Source: Astropecten irregularis
Lineage: Eukaryota > Echinodermata > Asteroidea > Paxillosida > Astropectinidae
Assembly: GCA_963971285.1 (NCBI GenBank)
Contig: OZ020257.1
Location: 17,808,602 to 17,872,601 of the forward strand
DNA length: 64,000 nt
Reading direction: 5' to 3'
Position numbers and translations under genes: made by a program
Shown here: piece after piece, positions 46,605 through 57,515 of the stretch
How the letters are laid out: each line of letters starts with the position of its first letter
How positions within the stretch are numbered: the stretch's first letter is position 1
Notes under the pieces: model-generated
Told to the model about the DNA's origin: nothing
What the model saw: only the letters and a program-made list of their open reading frames with translations
The model's database searches: none

Positions 46605-49600
46605 CTGATGATGACAATGAGGGGGGATATTTGGGAGGGAAAAAGACAATGAACATGAATGAAATCTGTCTGAAAGCATGAGTGTGTCGGGTAGATTGGG
46701 TTTTCTTTTTAATTAATATAAGCTTGCAATGGCTGAAACAATACACGATTTTCAACATACAGGCACAATACATTAGGACAAGCTTGAGAAATGTGAATCT
46801 GTATTAAAGTAATAAATATTTCATTTAAATGGCTAATGTTTCAAGCATGACAACATCTGTCTTGGTAAAAAAAGCACGGAAGGCCTTTTCAAATGATGCT
46901 AAAAAGACTCTCAACCATTAAGATTCTTTCATGGGTCTGGACCTCGGTCAAAATCTCTCTAGGATTCACCAGGGACGTGGGTCGCTCTCAAGCATTGGTG
47001 TCCTTTCACAACATGACACTTTTGTAAGATTTTGAAACCATGAGAGAATTTCTCAATGGTTGGGAGTTTTTTTAGCGTCGTGTGAAAAGGTCTTAAGACT
47101 CCTGAACGGATGACATAAACGGAATCTTGTACTAAATGACTTACAGGCATCCCTCCTTTGATGAGCATTGGCGCTGAGTATCCTCCTCTCCTGAGGGTGA
47201 TATTGGTGAGAGACGGCTCCAGTCACGCAGTCCCCGCACCTCCAGTCATTCTGTCCCTGCGTGGTAGCCGTGATCAACCTGCTACCACCTCCCGTCGTCA
47301 CCACCCCCTTGGAGTCTGTGTCCAACAGATGAGCTAGGTGCTTCCACTCCACCTCTGGCACCACGGTGCTAGACAGCCGAGCTTCCCGACCGGCCGGGTA
47401 CCCCCTCCTAGGGGCGAATCGGTACCTCTGCTGGAGGGTGGCGGGGTTGTTGGGATTCTGGGAGGCGGCATAGGCTGATGCCTGCTGCCCGGTCATGGGA
47501 ACGCGGCCGTTTTTGGCCAGCATGGATTGCCACTGACCACTAGTGATGTGGGAGGGTGGATGAGGCTGGACGCGCACAGCCGCCGAGTGCGGTACTGAAA
47601 TCTGCAGGATCGGACAATTTGGACAAACTGTTATGACCACATCACTCAATACGATTCAATAGTCATTCTACATTAAAATCATATCTCAATACCAATGCAC
47701 AAGCATAATCTCATACACAATAACCAAAAATAAAGATATTAAATGAAAATGACTACGATGGTAGTTAGTTATCCAATGAAATCCAAGAAAATAAAATGAG
47801 ATTTTCTTTCATTGATTAGTGTATAGGTTTGGAATATTAGTCAACCTGTATCTAAGCTAGAACTGATGATGGTACATGTATCTAAATGGGAATGAGTCGT
47901 GCAAATTGAATATTAAATGAATGACAGAAACATTTCCTAATTAGTTTCACAGAGAACTACTTATATTTCATTCTCCTTTACATCAACCAAGTACGTCTCT
48001 GAAGAGACTTCTCGGCCAATATTTGGAGGACCGATCTAACCACTAACAGACAAATGCCATGCCAATCACAGAACATTTCATGCATGTACGCTAAGCACAG
48101 AGACCAAGCAATTACAACTTTCAGACAGCATACACTCACTACAGGCAACTGCACACATACACATGCAATCAAATCCCTTATAGAAAATTACTCCATGAAC
48201 CTTTTTAAAAACTCTGTCAAATACAAGTTGGGCTACAACTTCATATTATTTTTCTCAAATTATCCACCGGCGTGTCATACATTTTTCACGACATGTCTGG
48301 ATTTTCATCGCACTTTTCGAGCTTTCACACAATTTGTTTTAGGATGACTTCCTACTTTCTGACCCCTCAAAAGCAGATCAATCTTGACAGTAACCCCCTT
48401 TAATAGTAGGGTGAGATGAATTCACCTGCTGAGTGTATGATGATGGTGGGTTATGGGCAGCGTAGGGGAGGTTATTGGGACGCAGAGCATTGACGTCCGG
48501 TGGCATGGTGATAGCCATGTGGTCACTGAAGGTCAGCCGGCTAGTCTTACCGGACAGATCCTGGAGATCATGCTGGAAAGGAAACGGAGAGGATGAGGCC
48601 AGGCCTAAAAAAATGGAAGGAGGAAAGCCCTCCTTCCTCCAAGGGTGGTTTGGAATCATGGTCAAAATTGGTTCGACAAAGGGAGTGTATAGGATTTGCA
48701 AAGATGTGCGTTTTGGCTGAATTTGGTACTTAAACAGAAGTGAAGGTCTTAAACTTCCTTACAGACGTTGTTGTATGTACCTTTTTTTATGCTTTGTTCA
48801 TCTGGATAACAGAAATACGGCCAAAATAATCTTACACCCTCCGAATCCTTCACAGTTACACCACGCTTTCGAAATGCTAAAAAGATCATTCAGACAAACG
48901 ATCTTTTTAAAAGACACTAAATCTTGATTTGCTTGAAAAACCCAGCATCTGATGAACCGAGATTTCCCACGGTGACTGTTTGCACTGTTTACGAACTGTT
49001 GAGTCCATTTTCTGTCCAAACTCAATAATTTTTTTTGGAGGCCTTGCAAATCCTGTACGCTGCCTTTAATTATAAACATGTGCGACTGAGAAGGCAACAC
49101 GGCAAACAAGAATGGGCACGGCAAACTGATTCCCAATCTTGGCACGAGGGGAGCTTGCAGTTTATAAAGCAATAGCCTACTGAGCTAATTCTTTAAGAAC
49201 AGCTGAGGTAGGGTTGAAAATACTTAGGTATGGGCCGGAATTAAATGCCAAATTTCTGCAAATCTTAGCTTGAATTTGTGCAGGGTAGATTTGAGAGCTG
49301 GACCTGGGTACCTCACTAATTGACTGTAGAGTCTCCACACTATCCTGCGATTTCAATCTAATCCTATCTGAGTCTTCCTCCATTGCTGCTCCATGCCACA
49401 CCTGGGACCCTGCGGGAGGGTGTGGAGTCGTTCCCTGAGGAGGCTGGGGCGTGAACCCCCTATCATGCTTATTGTTTCTTTGCCTGATGTGCAAGAAGCG
49501 CCTACTCCTGCCTATGCTGTGGATTGTTAAGGGTTCGTGACAGCCTGCCGGCCAGCATATGACCTTGTAGTTGGAGCTGGACCGGTGGCTCTGGCTCTCT

Positions 49601-52600
49601 GGGCCCGTAACCTGCAAGGAGCCAGCCGAGTTGTTGTGTGAGCGGCTGGCCTGAGTGGCTATGGCTGCCGTGTCTTTGACAAGCACGTCCTGCAACTGAG
49701 TCTCGTTGTTGGCCAGGTCGATATTGTACGCGTAAACCTCAGACCACTGCGAGCTGGGTCTGCCAAGCTTGCGGGCGTCGGCATGGGGGATGGTGGGGAG
49801 GTGTTTGCTGGTGGCACCCTGGGAGCGCAGACCTGGAGGGGTTTCCAGGTGAAGGAAAGCATTCATCTGCTGGACTACTCTATTAGTGCATAGGCGGCGG
49901 GTGCAGAGGTGTGAGGGTTTACTGTGGTCTACTAGTGCCTTGAGAAAGAGCGGAAAGACAGGTGATAAAGAAGACTAGGTGACACACTTTAGTCTAATTA
50001 GTATCTACATAGAACCAGTGCCAGGATGGTGTACTACGTGAGAATAGAAACATGATAGGAAGAAAACAAGAATACAATTGTTGCATTGGTTAGCATGATT
50101 TGCTCACACACACTTGAAAGTAAAAGCTATACTGTTAAACATGACACTATGAAAATGCACAATTTATTTATTGCACACTTCAAGGAAATCACAAAAGATG
50201 CAACTGGATCTCATGGGCCGGCTGTACAAGGTGGAAGCCTGCTCATTGCAACAGTATTCTGTGGCTACGGCTAGATTGATTTGTCAGCATGACCTATAAT
50301 ATAGGATGTTCTTTCATAGAGCTATAGTCCTAGCCGTACCTGCAGCCAGCAATCTGAACAAGGCCTATTACTTCATATGTTAGGCACGCTACTGAATGAG
50401 CAGACAGCAACTTTGCACGGCGCATGATCACCTCTGCCACTAAATGTACATGAGTTCATCGTGTAACAACACCATGCAAATGAGAATTACAAGAACACTC
50501 ATACATGGATAAAATCAAACAAGAACTTTGCTTATATCAGCAAGAATCCTTTAAATCCTGTAAATGATTTCACAAATCATAGCCTTTACTTCTGCATTTG
50601 AAAGGATTCTGTGGTGAAAGCTATAACATCAGGCAAGAAGTTACCTACAGACCATGCTTGTGGGATGCAGCACAACCCAAGCAGTTCTTCAGCTTTGGAA
50701 GATAAAAAGGACACACAGCATGCAAGGAAGCAAGCCAAGCAAAGACTTTCTCCCAAGAGGTCAAGACAGAACCCCCTTGACTTACATTAGCTTGCCTCTC
50801 AGCATTCTTCATGACACCCACCGTGCCTGGCGTGCAGTGCAGTAGCCTGTAGACATGCTCTACCACCCCGAGGCCTCGGACGAGATTGTCCCGTTGCAGT
50901 AAGGAGCTGACTCTCTCTAGCTCCTCTTCCTCTAAGATGTCTGTAGGCTCTTTGGTGTTGATGATCTCTTGCTCTGGCTTGATCTGTCCAAATAAAAAAA
51001 AAAGTTTCAGCAAAACGAACAAAGGAAGAAATGAGGCTGTCCAAATTGATTAGAGAGGTTGGGAAAGAAAATTTGACTGAACCTGGACTTGAACCCATGA
51101 CCATAGAATACTAGAGCCAGTGCAGTACCACACAAGTTACGCTGCTGTATGAGTGGGGTCAACTATCTTTTGCGTGCCAGTAAGAAGCCATACAACTACC
51201 TTCCCAGCTATCCAGGCCTACAATGGGAACATTCTAGTCACTTACGTTTACTCAGAGTGCAAGTCAGAATCCATACAACTCACTAACTACCAAACTAGTG
51301 TTCCATAGTTAAGCAACCCTCTTTATAGTCAAACAAAGGGTGAAACACTATGTATCACCACAAAACAGCCTCTAACAATTGCATAGACTGTATCAAACAA
51401 AGTTATGCCTTTTCCTAAATTCCTCACCTCTGTCTGGGAGTTGGACTGGCCGAGCCGTTTCCCATAGGCTACCCTGGGTATATTGACTCGGGTCCGACGT
51501 TTAGCCCTCTCCCTCCCTGGGCTTTCAGGCCTTGTTCCTTCAGGGTCCCGCCTCTCTGAGGGCTTCTTCTTTAGCATCATGTCCAGCTTCTCCTGTTTCA
51601 AGCGAAGCTCTTCCCTTTGTTGCCTGCAAAAATTTATTTTTCATGGCTGTTTTTTTTTTTTACATCCAAGATTTAACCCCTCATCATATTGTTTTTGACA
51701 CATAAAAGAGAATGGAGACGTACACAGGTGAAATTAAGACTCATTTTGAAGTATTCAGTTACAAATGACTGATCTCTCAAAATATCTGACCTCAAGTGAG
51801 AACTCTGTTTTACCTTGCACACTCTCCTCTCGCCTTAGAGGCGGCCGTTTCTTGGAAGAGGGACCCGCTGTGCTGGAAGTACTTGTCGTACTTGTCGCAG
51901 CCTTCTCTTGGGTAGATCCTGGTGAAGCCGCCCAAGTGCTCATCTTCGTACTTAATGAGAGCATCTTGAATGAACGCCAGTGATTCTAAGGACTCCTCTT
52001 TCCTAAATTGGGACAAGAAGATGGAGAAGGTCAATTTGTTTATGTTTATTTCATATCACTTGGCATCTAAACAAATAAAAAAAAGACAATACTTCAGAAG
52101 GGTAATCCTCACTTTAATAGAAGGTAGGGGTGTGCTTACTTGGCTTCTTTCTTGCCGCGTTGCATGAGTCTGTCCTTGACCCGTCGTCTCTCCTCCTCTA
52201 GACACTTCTTGCGGTCAAACGGTGTCAGGTTGATGATGTTCATGGTGTCAAACAGGAGACCTTCCTTGACCTCTTTGTCCAGCTTGTGGTCCGTGTGGAA
52301 GCTTGGTGACAGGTTCACCTGGAGGGTAGAAGATGGCGTGATAGTAGATTAACCCTTAGCATAGTATAAGATCCCATTACCTTGCATCTAGCCCTTCCAA
52401 GTATCAATCATACTACAGAGTAACAACATGAGTCCTTGATCTCTTGCCAAGATCTGGCCAAACGTTGGAGCTAAGGGCCTGTTTGTTTCAAGCACGCAAT
52501 GCAGGATACGCTAAAATGGGATCCGGAGCAGCAGGATCACTGATCTTGTGCCTGAAATAAACAGGCCCTTGGTCTCCTAGTTTCTATCAGACTGACTAAA

Positions 52601-55600
52601 TTCTCAATGCCACACACGTCACAACTTGTCTCCCCAGACTGACCTCTAGGATCCAGGCCTTGAGCTTCTTGTCCAGCATGATGTCAAAGCCCAGCACCTC
52701 AAAGCAGCTGCTGCCCTTGTTGTTGGTGATGTTGGAGAAGCAGGACCGGTAGTTGTGTTTGAGGATGGGATGGGCTGAGATTAGGGTCTTGATGATGACA
52801 TCATACATCTCCTCCCAGACTGCCTCCGAGTCGTACCCGTTGTCATCAAACCACTTCCTTAAAGTAGTCAGGCGTCTGGAAAATTGGACAGAAAAAAAAT
52901 GTCAAAATCACATGCTTTTCTTTGTTGATGCTTTTTGAGTCAGGAAAACAATATGTTTCATTGATTCATTTCCAAAATTCTGACAATTTACAAAGATATT
53001 TAAGCTTTGAAATGACGTTTTGTGCCAAAGGGCTTTGGAAGTACAATTCATCAAGCAAATCCGACAGCATTTCAGAAATTTGAGAATAACACTTTGATTT
53101 TGAATTGTCAAGGTTGCTCTTCCTGTGCCAATGGTCATTTCTGATAGAAAATTGGAATAGCGTATGAGGTTGACTTAGGCAGGCATCGGTCGAAAACACA
53201 GGGCCACCAGACCATGGAAAATGTGAAATGGGGAAATTTGTTCACAAATCCCCTTCAACTAATAATCAGTGAATCATTGATTTTGTTGATTGGTGGATCC
53301 AATCTCACCTCTTGCTACCCTTCTCTTCGTCCCTGATGAAATCGGCGCTGTGCTTGTTGATGGCATAGTTGGTCAAATGCATGTAGACATCATCCTGTTC
53401 AAGAAATACAAGTACATACCGTAACATTAACACTAAAAGATGAGATAACATCCACAGCCATGATCATGATCTGATTAATACAAAATAAACAACTTCAATG
53501 AAGTGAAAGATAAGCGACAAAGCTCTGACAATCTTGCTATTTCTCCACACAATATGTAAGCTTTAGTTGAGCTTTTACAGGCATAAGACATTTAATGTCT
53601 GCTATTTGCTAAATCACTCCTAACCAAATCAACTATGGATATTATGCACAATTAAAGGAACTGTACGATAATGTACACTGGCATACAAGATTGTTTACAT
53701 ATTCATTTGGTCTATGCAGAAAACAGTACATGACCAGGCAAACATGGTGTCAGCCATTAAGCTTGTGTTAAATGAAGCAAAATGGTAGATTACTGCATTG
53801 AGTGCATAGTAGAAGGACATATGAGCCTGGCAATACTTCAATCTGCCATCATTACATTCTGCTGTTCACCCAATGAACTTACATCTGAGGTTTTGCATAC
53901 ATGTCTAATCCTATGTCCACACGACCACTTACCAAGTTGTTATTGGTTGGCTCGATGTATTTGACTGTAGCAAACCTAGCCAATCCATCTTTGTACACGT
54001 AAACTCTGAGTGGATCACAGGACGTCACTACGACATAGACGCGGAGATCAACCTTGAAGCCATCAATCAAGAATGGCTAAGAAGAGAAAAACAAACCCAA
54101 ACATGAACACTGAATGTTGAGATCCAGCTGACGTATGAAATTAATTTTTACTCATGAGAGGCTGATGATAGGAAGTTAATGTTTCTTTAGAAATCAGGAC
54201 AGATTCTTGTTCTACAACTAGGAACAGTGAGTGTGAGCTGATTACAGTGGGATGGATTTGAATATCAAGCTCCAACACGACTGAACATGCTTCATGCTGG
54301 ATGGCTGAGGCTAATCTCTATCTCATGTTAGCCCTAGTCCTGCTTACCTTGCTGAGATACTGCTGGCATACCATATGCTCTCCTGGTTTGATATCCTTAG
54401 GGTTCCTAGTGATGGCAATACCTTTACCCTGACATCCACTCTCTGGCTTGGTGATATACGTCTTGTTCTTCTTGGTGCGACAGAATGCTTGGAAGTCACC
54501 ATAACTGAAAGACAAAGGTCAGAAATTAGAAATATTCCAAAGGAGAAAAAATCTGGAGGATGGGAACAAAGCAAACATTTTATTTTCAAGCCAAGTAATG
54601 ATTTGCTGAATATCTGAAATGCATCTTGTGCACTACAGCTACGTCATGTTCTTGTTCATTCTGTTAACGGACCTATCAAGACCGACAAATTGTGAAATGC
54701 CATCCGCAGCGCAAATGTCATACACAGTTGTGAGCTTAAAATATGCGCTGTCATGAAAAATGGAAACATTTCCCCTCATGCTTGACATTCTCCGCAATTA
54801 TTCTTTTCTCACAATTTGATAAATCATGCTTTTTTTTTTAATTAGTAAACTCATGTCTTCTCCCACTTAATCAATCATTGGGAGATCAGTACTTTGTAAG
54901 CACTGAATGGGACACCCAGTCTAAAGAAGAAATAAATAAAAAATCATGCAAATTCTAGTATGCAAATTAGATGAATTATGCAAATTATGTTGGAAATAGC
55001 TATGATACATACTCAGCGGGAAGCACCCAGGTCCTTGGGAAGATGGCATACTCCTTAGGGAATAACTTGAGCATTCTTGTCAAGTTTCTACCCAGCAAGT
55101 CCTTCCGACAGATCTCACCCATACCAGGAAAGTGATTCACTTTCTGCAAGACAAATACAGAAAAATCAATCCCAGTTATTCAATTTCTGATAAATACAAA
55201 CCGAACCAAAACATTTCAAACACCCACCTGACATTCCAATTTTCTTTATTTTATTGCTCAAATTAAAATCTGATTTGTTCTACCTGGAATCTTTTCATTT
55301 CCATGACTTTCTCCAAAGATACAGAGCAGTCTGTCCACAACAGCGTCCAGTCCTCATCTTCACACACCTCCTTCATGCCAAACTTCTTGGCCATTCGCTT
55401 CACTGCTCACGTAAAAGAAACAAATTTGATGATTACTAATAAATTATATGATCAAATTATAAAAAACCTTTAATGAGAATTTTATAAAATAACAATCAAA
55501 TTTCCATACAAGTACAAAAACAGATTACGAATGATGATTATAAGAAAAAAAGAATAAACTATATAGCAAGCTTAAACTTACCAGAATCATACTTGCAGCC

Positions 55601-56524
55601 GCTTAAATTAATGCCAATGAATCTGAGGCAAGGGATAAAACAAAGGAGTCAAATGATTGAATTATCATTTCATTTGGATGAAGGAAACATACTTAACACA
55701 CATCGAAATATTTCATTTATCTCTTTAGGGGAGACATTGGACGTTGTTGTCTGAATTTGTCTGTTAAGTCTATGTTTGATTACAGTTCAGTTTGTTTGAT
55801 TGAAAAGCACTAAATGACTAATCAAATGAGATTGTTTTTTTAGGAGGCAACTTAAAGTAAATGCTAAAGCTTGGAATTTTATGGAGGGTCCTGGGGCCGA
55901 TTTCACTATCGCTTAGCGATCATCTATAAAGCTCAAATCCATCGCTAAACGGAAAATTGCTATTGAAAGTAGCGATCGATTTACCATTTAACGATGGATT
56001 TGGGCCTTACCAATGATCGCAAAGCATTAGTGAAATCGGCCCCTAGCTTCAGCTGCTTATGGTTTTCTCTTTGTTGTCCCTACCACCTGAACTGTTCCCA
56101 TACTATAGGCATTCTGATGTTTAAGAGAGAGAGAGAGAGAGCACCCCTCAGTGAGGGTCGTGTCTTACTTTTTCTTCTTCCTCCTCTTCTTCTTTCCTGT
56201 TGATGACTGGACTCGTTCCTTCACCTCCTTTTCTTGGACAACCTCTTCCTGAACATCCTCAGCCCCACTCTCTCCACCCTCTCCTTCATCTTCTTCATCA
56301 TCATCCACATCTTCCTCTTCCTCTTCATCTTTGTCAGCCTCCTCCTCTGGATACTCCGGCTCATCGTCCAGCAGTTCGTCGTAGTCTTCGATGCCTCTGT
56401 TGAAGCGATCAATAACGCTGCTTGGGGCAGGTTTGGGGCTGGACTGGGGCGGCTTGAAGGATGTTTGCCGGGCACCGGGGATAGCTGTCGGGGCTTCGGT
56501 GCTGTCAGCATTTTCCTCTACCAT
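46283..56524 (-). CDS. TTLL6: TTLL6/TTLL13-type tubulin polyglutamylase gene
   Basis: The product is a tubulin tyrosine ligase-like enzyme that adds glutamate side chains to tubulin tails, acting on stable microtubules of cilia and flagella. Sixteen exons join in frame to 3,491 coding bases (1,163 codons plus two bases). Layout: residues 1-118, acidic then lysine-rich tail; about 119-480, TTL domain with the block [15 protein letters not shown] (ATP-binding Lys and glycine loop), [43 protein letters not shown] and AWILEVNLSPSF (metal-binding Glu and Asn); 480-610, helical basic region typical of TTLL6/13; 610-1163, a low-complexity Ser/Pro/Gln tail. The opening [19 protein letters not shown] and [14 protein letters not shown] blocks are diagnostic of TTLL6/13. 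Orthology to TTLL6 rather than TTLL13 cannot be decided here. The 3' end may extend beyond the last exon listed. Confidence 0.93.
47145..47601 (-). CDS. TTLL6: TTLL exon 15 (tail)
   Basis: This 457-bp exon lies between gatcctgcag and gtaagtca, open throughout in phase 0 and leaving in phase 1. It includes [20 protein letters not shown] and [20 protein letters not shown]. It is Gln/Asn/Arg-rich and likely unstructured. The phase fits exon 16 exactly (GCC TCC across the junction). Confidence 0.78.
48426..48572 (-). CDS. TTLL6: TTLL exon 14 (tail)
   Basis: This 147-bp phase 0/0 exon lies between tcctttccag and gtgaattc. It encodes [20 protein letters not shown] and a Pro/Asn-rich stretch ending SSYTQQ. 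It is supported by splice sites, frame and a coding-like composition, without a recognised domain. Confidence 0.75.
48678..49069. mobile_element. MITE family D, copy 2, in TTLL intron
   Basis: Same ends and interior as the 5.1-kb copy, interrupted after GAATTTGGTACTT by about 110 bp of unrelated sequence (about 48730-48840). It lies between TTLL exons 14 and 13. Confidence 0.7.
49402..49938 (-). CDS. TTLL6: TTLL exon 13 (tail)
   Basis: The acceptor is tttctcaag/GCA; the frame reads [20 protein letters not shown] and on through a Ser/Pro/Gln-rich stretch. The donor chosen here, TCCCAG/gtgtgg, is the best phase 0 choice that fits the next exon (537 bp, 179 codons). The frame stays open past this donor to a stop at 49177-49179, so an isoform ending there is equally possible. 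The 3' boundary is therefore uncertain. Confidence 0.7.
50786..50983 (-). CDS. TTLL6: TTLL exon 12
   Basis: This 198-bp phase 0/0 exon lies between ttggacag and gtaagtca. It encodes an acidic helix ([20 protein letters not shown]) and [19 protein letters not shown]. The function of this part is not known to me. Confidence 0.87.
51062..51195 (-). repeat. Diverged tRNA-like repeat in TTLL intron
   Basis: The order is preserved: GAAAGAAAATTTGACTG, a B-box-like GGACTTGAACCC complement, then GTCAACTATCTTTTGCGTGC and CAGTAAGAAGCCAT. It is an old member of the same family or a related one. Confidence 0.4.
51428..51623 (-). CDS. TTLL6: TTLL exon 11
   Basis: This 196-bp exon lies between ttttgcag and gtgaggaa. 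It begins [20 protein letters not shown], a basic helix, then becomes Arg/Pro-rich ([16 protein letters not shown]). This end of the microtubule-binding region is variable between relatives. Confidence 0.9.
51814..52002 (-). CDS. TTLL6: TTLL exon 10
   Basis: This 189-bp exon lies between ccaatttag and gtaaaaca. It encodes [19 protein letters not shown] and [16 protein letters not shown]. This GGFxxIYP..YxxFF..SLFQ block follows the TTL domain in TTLL6/13 proteins and helps contact the microtubule. Confidence 0.92.
52140..52318 (-). CDS. TTLL6: TTLL exon 9
   Basis: This 179-bp exon lies between taccctccag and gtaagcac. It starts [10 protein letters not shown], completing the EVNxSPS metal-binding motif (Leu where many relatives have His), and continues [19 protein letters not shown]. 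It ends in a basic helix. Phase 0 in, phase 2 out. Confidence 0.95.
52474..52571. mobile_element. Mini hairpin element in TTLL intron
   Basis: AAGGGCCTGTTTGTTTCAAG is mirrored by TGAAATAAACAGGCCCTTG about 55 bp later. Size and structure suit a very short MITE; no second copy was found. Confidence 0.45.
52644..52875 (-). CDS. TTLL6: TTLL exon 8
   Basis: This 232-bp exon lies between attttccag and gtcagtct. It contains [20 protein letters not shown], then [20 protein letters not shown], with the metal-binding Asp and the start of the catalytic Glu motif. It ends on GAG. Confidence 0.96.
53309..53394 (-). CDS. TTLL6: TTLL exon 7
   Basis: This 86-bp exon lies between tcttgaacag and gtgagatt and encodes [19 protein letters not shown] and GSKR. 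The MHLTNYxINK block is a hallmark of glutamylating TTLLs. Phase 0 in, phase 2 out. Confidence 0.95.
53933..54076 (-). CDS. TTLL6: TTLL exon 6
   Basis: This 144-bp phase 0/0 exon lies between tctcttcttag and gtaagtgg. It encodes [20 protein letters not shown] and [11 protein letters not shown], matching the family pattern PFxIDGFKFDLRIYVLVTS. It carries the conserved Lys, Asp and Arg of the central sheet. Confidence 0.96.
54348..54504 (-). CDS. TTLL6: TTLL exon 5, ATP-binding region
   Basis: This 157-bp exon lies between gtctttcag and gtaagcag. It includes [19 protein letters not shown], with the ATP-contacting Lys and the Gly-rich loop of the ATP-grasp fold, followed by [12 protein letters not shown]. 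All expected catalytic residues of this block are present. Confidence 0.96.
55013..55143 (-). CDS. TTLL6: TTLL exon 4
   Basis: This 131-bp exon lies between tgtcttgcag and gtatgtat. It encodes [20 protein letters not shown] and [16 protein letters not shown], the conserved N-terminal TTL blocks. Phase 0 in, phase 2 out. Confidence 0.95.
55284..55402 (-). CDS. TTLL6: TTLL exon 3
   Basis: This 119-bp exon lies between cgtgagcag and gtagaaca. It encodes [13 protein letters not shown] and then [20 protein letters not shown], the block that best marks the TTLL6/13 subfamily. It ends on a complete CAG codon. Confidence 0.95.
55582..55622 (-). CDS. TTLL6: TTLL exon 2
   Basis: This 41-bp exon lies between cttgcctcag and gtaagttt and encodes [13 protein letters not shown], the first strand of the TTL fold (family pattern INLxxCxYxS). 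Phase 2 in, phase 1 out. Confidence 0.92.
55893..56044. mobile_element. Hairpin MITE family C, copy 2, in TTLL intron 1
   Basis: GGGGCCGATTTCACTATCGC at the left and GCATTAGTGAAATCGGCCCC at the right, with CAAATCCATCGCTAAACGGA inside. It is inserted between TTLL exons 1 and 2, 125 bp from the exon 1 donor. Confidence 0.75.
56127..56142 (+). repeat. (GA)n microsatellite
   Basis: A run of GAGAGAGA between the family C MITE and the TTLL exon 1 donor. Other simple runs: poly-G at 42097-42112 and poly-T at 16158-16175 and 61769-61789. Confidence 0.9.
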
Positions 56525-56559
56525 AGTGATGAATCCCTGATCAGTACTAACAAGAATAC
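56169..56559 (-). CDS. TTLL6: TTLL exon 1 with start codon (residues 1-118)
   Basis: The ATG is at 56524 (context CACTATGG). Upstream, tctctgcag/GTATTC marks an acceptor, so bases 56525-56559 are 5' untranslated. The protein begins [12 protein letters not shown], then has a long Asp/Glu run (residues about 47-90) and ends with a KKKRRKKKK cluster at the donor gtaaga, phase 2. An acidic plus basic lead before the TTL domain is usual in this subfamily. Confidence 0.88.
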
Positions 56560-57277
56560 CTGCAGAGAATTAAGTAAGAAGACGTTGTAATGCTATTGCT
56601 TGTATAGTGTTTCAATTCTTGCATTACATATCCTACAGCATATCCAATCAGGGATTTTACTGCGATCAATTAAATACGTGATTTGAAAGATTCTGGAAAA
56701 TAAATCACACTGAGACCAACAATATGTGTTATCCAAATTGAGAGCTATATTCCCATGTATGGTCAGTCACTAGTAACTGAGTAATGGCTTTGTCAAATAT
56801 ACCATTTTGGTTAATCAATAGCTTCAGCAGGATATAACCATCTCTGGACAAAGTGCAGTAAAACAAAGCAAACTAAATAATATTTGGTGACACTTGTACA
56901 TGTTAAGGTCAGGTTAAGTTACCGTTCACAAAGAAAAAGGGAGTATCAATGGTACACAGTATACACATGGGTGGCTTTCTTCTAAATGACTGCAAACAAT
57001 AATACACTGAATGATTCTTTATAAGATTAACCCCAATTCATCTGATTTCCAGCCTAGAGAGGTCTCGTGTTTGCCTTTAAGTTTCTGAATGCTGACCTTA
57101 GTAATTCAACTACTTGAGGCAGAGTTGAATTTCAGTAAGTTTATCCCGATTGAATATACTTAATAGCATTCTACTCCTACAAGCAAACAAACACAGCCCA
57201 ATTCAGCACGTACACACACACGTTTGGTGCATGCATGCATCCACCTGATACATCATAGCAAGTTCCTGAAAATTTAT

Positions 57278-57515
57278 CTAAAGGTAGTCATACTTTGGTA
57301 AGAAACCAAAACAGAAAAGTTCACAGATTTATGTATAACTTACAGGGTATGAAGCTGGTGGTGGGAGAAACATACCGTTAACATTTTTTCGCCTGAAATG
57401 GTGTATTTATCCAGAAATTAGCAATGACAGATGACTGTTACTGTATCTGTTTTGGTATTTTTGTGTATGAATCTATATTTCTTTAATAAAAATCAAAGTA
57501 TGATACTACCTTTAA
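57278..57515 (+). mobile_element. MITE family A, internally deleted copy
   Basis: Both ends are present (CTAAAGGTAGTCATACTTTG and AAAGTATGATACTACCTTTA), but about 120 bp of the centre is missing. It lies upstream of TTLL exon 1. Confidence 0.75.

Larger units (their letters stand above)
46605..56168. other. TTLL introns
   Basis: The introns run from about 180 to 850 bp. Recognised contents: MITE D copy 2 (48.7 kb), a diverged tRNA-like repeat (51.1 kb), a mini hairpin element (52.5 kb) and MITE C copy 2 (55.9 kb). The remainder shows nothing distinctive. Confidence 0.7.
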
